A stretch of 7,821 nt of DNA from JBKHBT01 sp046542255. GTDB taxonomy: Bacteria > UBP14 > UBA6098 > JBKHBT01. The translations under genes were made by a program, and so were the position numbers. Shown here piece after piece: positions 6,640 through 7,821 of this stretch; position 1 is the stretch's first letter, and the number at the start of each line of letters is the position of its first letter. The notes under the pieces are model-generated. The model was not told where the DNA came from. It saw only the letters and a list, made by a program, of their open reading frames with translations, and made no database searches. Location: contig JBKHBT010000128.1 of the NCBI GenBank assembly GCA_046542255.1, forward strand, positions 1-7,821, given 5' to 3'.

Positions 6640-6774
6640 CAAAGCTTTCACTCAAACACCTTCGTCAGAAAGCCTTCACTCAAACACCTTCTCTAAAAGC
6701 ACAACCCAACTCCCTCGCTGCAATGCATACACCCAAAAACCTCGTTACAAAGCACACACCCAAAAACCTCGCTA
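6640..6774. repeat. Degenerate tandem repeat, five units of 26-29 bp
   Basis: Five consecutive units start at 6640, 6666, 6695, 6721 and 6748, and a sixth breaks off after CAAAGC (6775-6780). Units 4 and 5 are nearly identical: both have CACCCAAAAACCTCG and differ in only a few positions. Units 1 and 2 share TTCACTCAAACACCTTC; unit 3 is intermediate. The array therefore has two sub-types and has diverged since duplication. There are no unique spacers, so it is not CRISPR. The composition is C and A rich on this strand, unlike the flanks. Two reading frames happen to stay open through it, but no start or ribosome binding site supports translation. Confidence 0.85.
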
Positions 6775-6776
6775 CA

Positions 6777-6881
6777 AAGCTCTGCTTGTAGCGCAAGCTT
6801 TTCCGAAGCTCCGCTTCGATTTTTCCTTAAGCCCAAGAGAAGCGGAGCTTCAAAGATCTATGATGTTGCGAAGCAGAGCTT
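6777..6881. repeat. Nested palindromic element, 105 bp
   Basis: Two inverted repeats sit one inside the other. The outer pair is AAGCTCTGCTT (6777-6787) with AAGCAGAGCTT (6871-6881), a perfect 11 bp match. It extends inward by CGCAA (6792-6796) with TTGCG (6866-6870) across a four-base bulge. The inner pair is GAAGCTCCGCTTC (6805-6817) with GAAGCGGAGCTTC (6839-6851), 13 bp perfect around a 21-base loop. Each arm is itself a small dyad, (G)AAGC-NNN-GCTT(C), so all four arms are variants of one motif. This resembles REP-type or miniature mobile palindromes. It abuts the tandem repeats on the left and overlaps the presumed 5' end of the transposase gene on the right. Confidence 0.8.
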
Positions 6882-6900
6882 CACAACAAGGGACAAAAGA

Positions 6901-7821
6901 AAATACCAAATAATCGAGAAAGAAGCAAGCTGTTTTGGTGGTTTGCATCTTATTTCAGAATTATTTAATTCTCTCAAATTTGATTCTCATTTTGCAAAAG
7001 TATTCGGGAACTACCGAAAGGTAATCAAATACGAGCCATCGGAAGTTATCAAGCTTATGATTGCTTCAATTCTTTCAGGGGGAGAACGATTGTTCGACAT
7101 CGATCGAATTCGTATTGATCCTGTTTTAGGGGAATTATTCGCAAAAGGCCAGGTTCCTTATGATACAACGCTCCGAGCCGAATTGCAAAAGCTTGGTAGG
7201 ATGGAAGCTGAGCAGAATGAATTTCTTTTTCAACTTGTCGAAATTTTGCTCGAGCTGACCAATATTAGAAATATTACAATCGATATAGATGGCACAGGCA
7301 CTGCCGTTGAAGGCTAACAAAAGGGTGCTTGAAAAGGCTATATTTCTGGCTTGAAGGGCAAAAAATGCTTTCAGCATATTCTCGTTTCAATCGATGAGCT
7401 GAATGTTCCAATCTTTATTCAGACTCGCCCCGGTAATAAATATACCAACTATAAAGCAACAGAGATTATTGAAGAAGTCTTAGCTAGATTCTCGCCATTG
7501 GTTGATAATATTCTTGTGCGTTCCGATTCGGGATTTTACTTCACAAAATTCCTTCAAAACTGCGATAAATATCAAAATTTCGGATACATAGTGAAGGCAA
7601 AGTACCTAAAAAACATTATCGAAATTGCATATAAAAGGGTTTTAAAAGCTATCATAACAGCGCTGAAGAGTATGCGGTTTGTGAATATGCTATGAAAAAT
7701 AGCAAGCCAAGGAAGTATATTGTCAAAAGAACGAGGAAGGTTGATGCTTCATCATTATTCGAGCCATTTAACTATGATCATCAAGCTATTGTCACAAGTC
7801 TTGATAGTCGTCAATCACATA
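6901..7821 (+). pseudogene. IS1380-family transposase remnant, 3' end outside window
   Basis: The translation matches the DDE transposase of IS1380-type insertion sequences from end to end. It has the N-terminal SCFGGLHLISELF, the helical block EVIKLMIASILSGGERLFDI, the first catalytic aspartates in ITIDIDGT, then IFIQTRPGNKY and the second catalytic region ILVRSDSGFYFTKF with GYIVKAKYLKN. The gene is dead. In-frame TAA (7315-7317) and TGA (7330-7332) interrupt the stretch after the first aspartates, and a net one-base loss between about 7633 and 7650 moves the frame. Downstream of it SAEEYAVCEYAMKN and KPRKYIVKRTRK continue to the window edge. No in-frame ATG or ribosome binding site precedes the conserved N-terminus; the first possible start is TTG at 6943, which is already inside the domain. 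The start given here is therefore where similarity becomes plausible. The terminal inverted repeats of the element could not be identified. Confidence 0.88.

Noticed and set aside
6640..6774. CRISPR array
   Set aside because: The repeats are directly adjacent and degenerate with no unique spacers, and no cas gene is present in the window.
6640..6909. Repetitive small protein encoded across the tandem repeat on the plus strand
   Set aside because: Two frames stay open simply because the repeat unit is poor in T; there is no start codon with a ribosome binding site, and unit lengths of 26-29 bp break the phase.
7315..7332. Alternative genetic code reading TGA as an amino acid
   Set aside because: The transposase frame is also interrupted by TAA and by a frameshift, so recoding TGA would not restore it.
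7135..7377. Minus-strand frame opposite the transposase remnant
   Set aside because: It is antisense to recognisable transposase motifs, with no family signal or ribosome binding site.

Overview
The window looks like chromosome from an anaerobic bacterium of the FCB type. The phylum is not resolved; Cloacimonadota-like or related uncultured lineages would fit. Two observations suggest this: a complete ferredoxin-dependent 2-oxoacid oxidoreductase operon of the VorCBA type, and a secreted LVIVD-repeat protein ending in a type IX secretion (Por) sorting domain with the motif YPNPFNS. All intact genes are on the minus strand. The only plus-strand gene is a decayed transposase at the right edge.

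Right to left, in the direction of minus-strand transcription. (1) 6901-7821 (+): an IS1380-family transposase pseudogene with two nonsense codons and a frameshift, cut by the window end. (2) 6640-6881: a non-coding repeat zone, made of about five degenerate 26-29 bp tandem repeats followed by a 105 bp nested palindrome. (3) 4305-6416 (-): a 703-residue secreted beta-propeller protein with 14 LVIVD-like repeats, driven by a good sigma70-type promoter. That promoter also fixes its start codon. (4) 3996-4304: an intergenic region with a perfect 16 bp palindrome, a possible operator for the next operon. (5) 3995-1282 (-): vorC-vorB-vorA, three genes separated by 1 bp each and closed by a strong rho-independent terminator. 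(6) 1004-1222: AT-rich spacer with a 9 bp perfect hairpin. (7) 1-1003 (-): an AT-richer segment holding two small secreted-protein genes. The upstream one is broken (frameshift plus in-frame TAG) and the downstream one runs off the window. Their candidate promoter has a run of ten G between its -35 and -10 boxes, the arrangement seen in phase-variable promoters.

VorC (two [4Fe-4S] clusters), VorB (alpha) and VorA (TPP-binding beta fused to gamma) should form one complex. It would oxidatively decarboxylate a branched-chain 2-oxoacid to the acyl-CoA and pass electrons to ferredoxin, as in amino-acid fermentation, or run the reverse reaction. The other genes have no visible link to this pathway. 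I did not find a convincing new multi-gene system. The best leads are the poly-G promoter with its damaged secreted-protein gene and the repeat/palindrome block beside the transposase.
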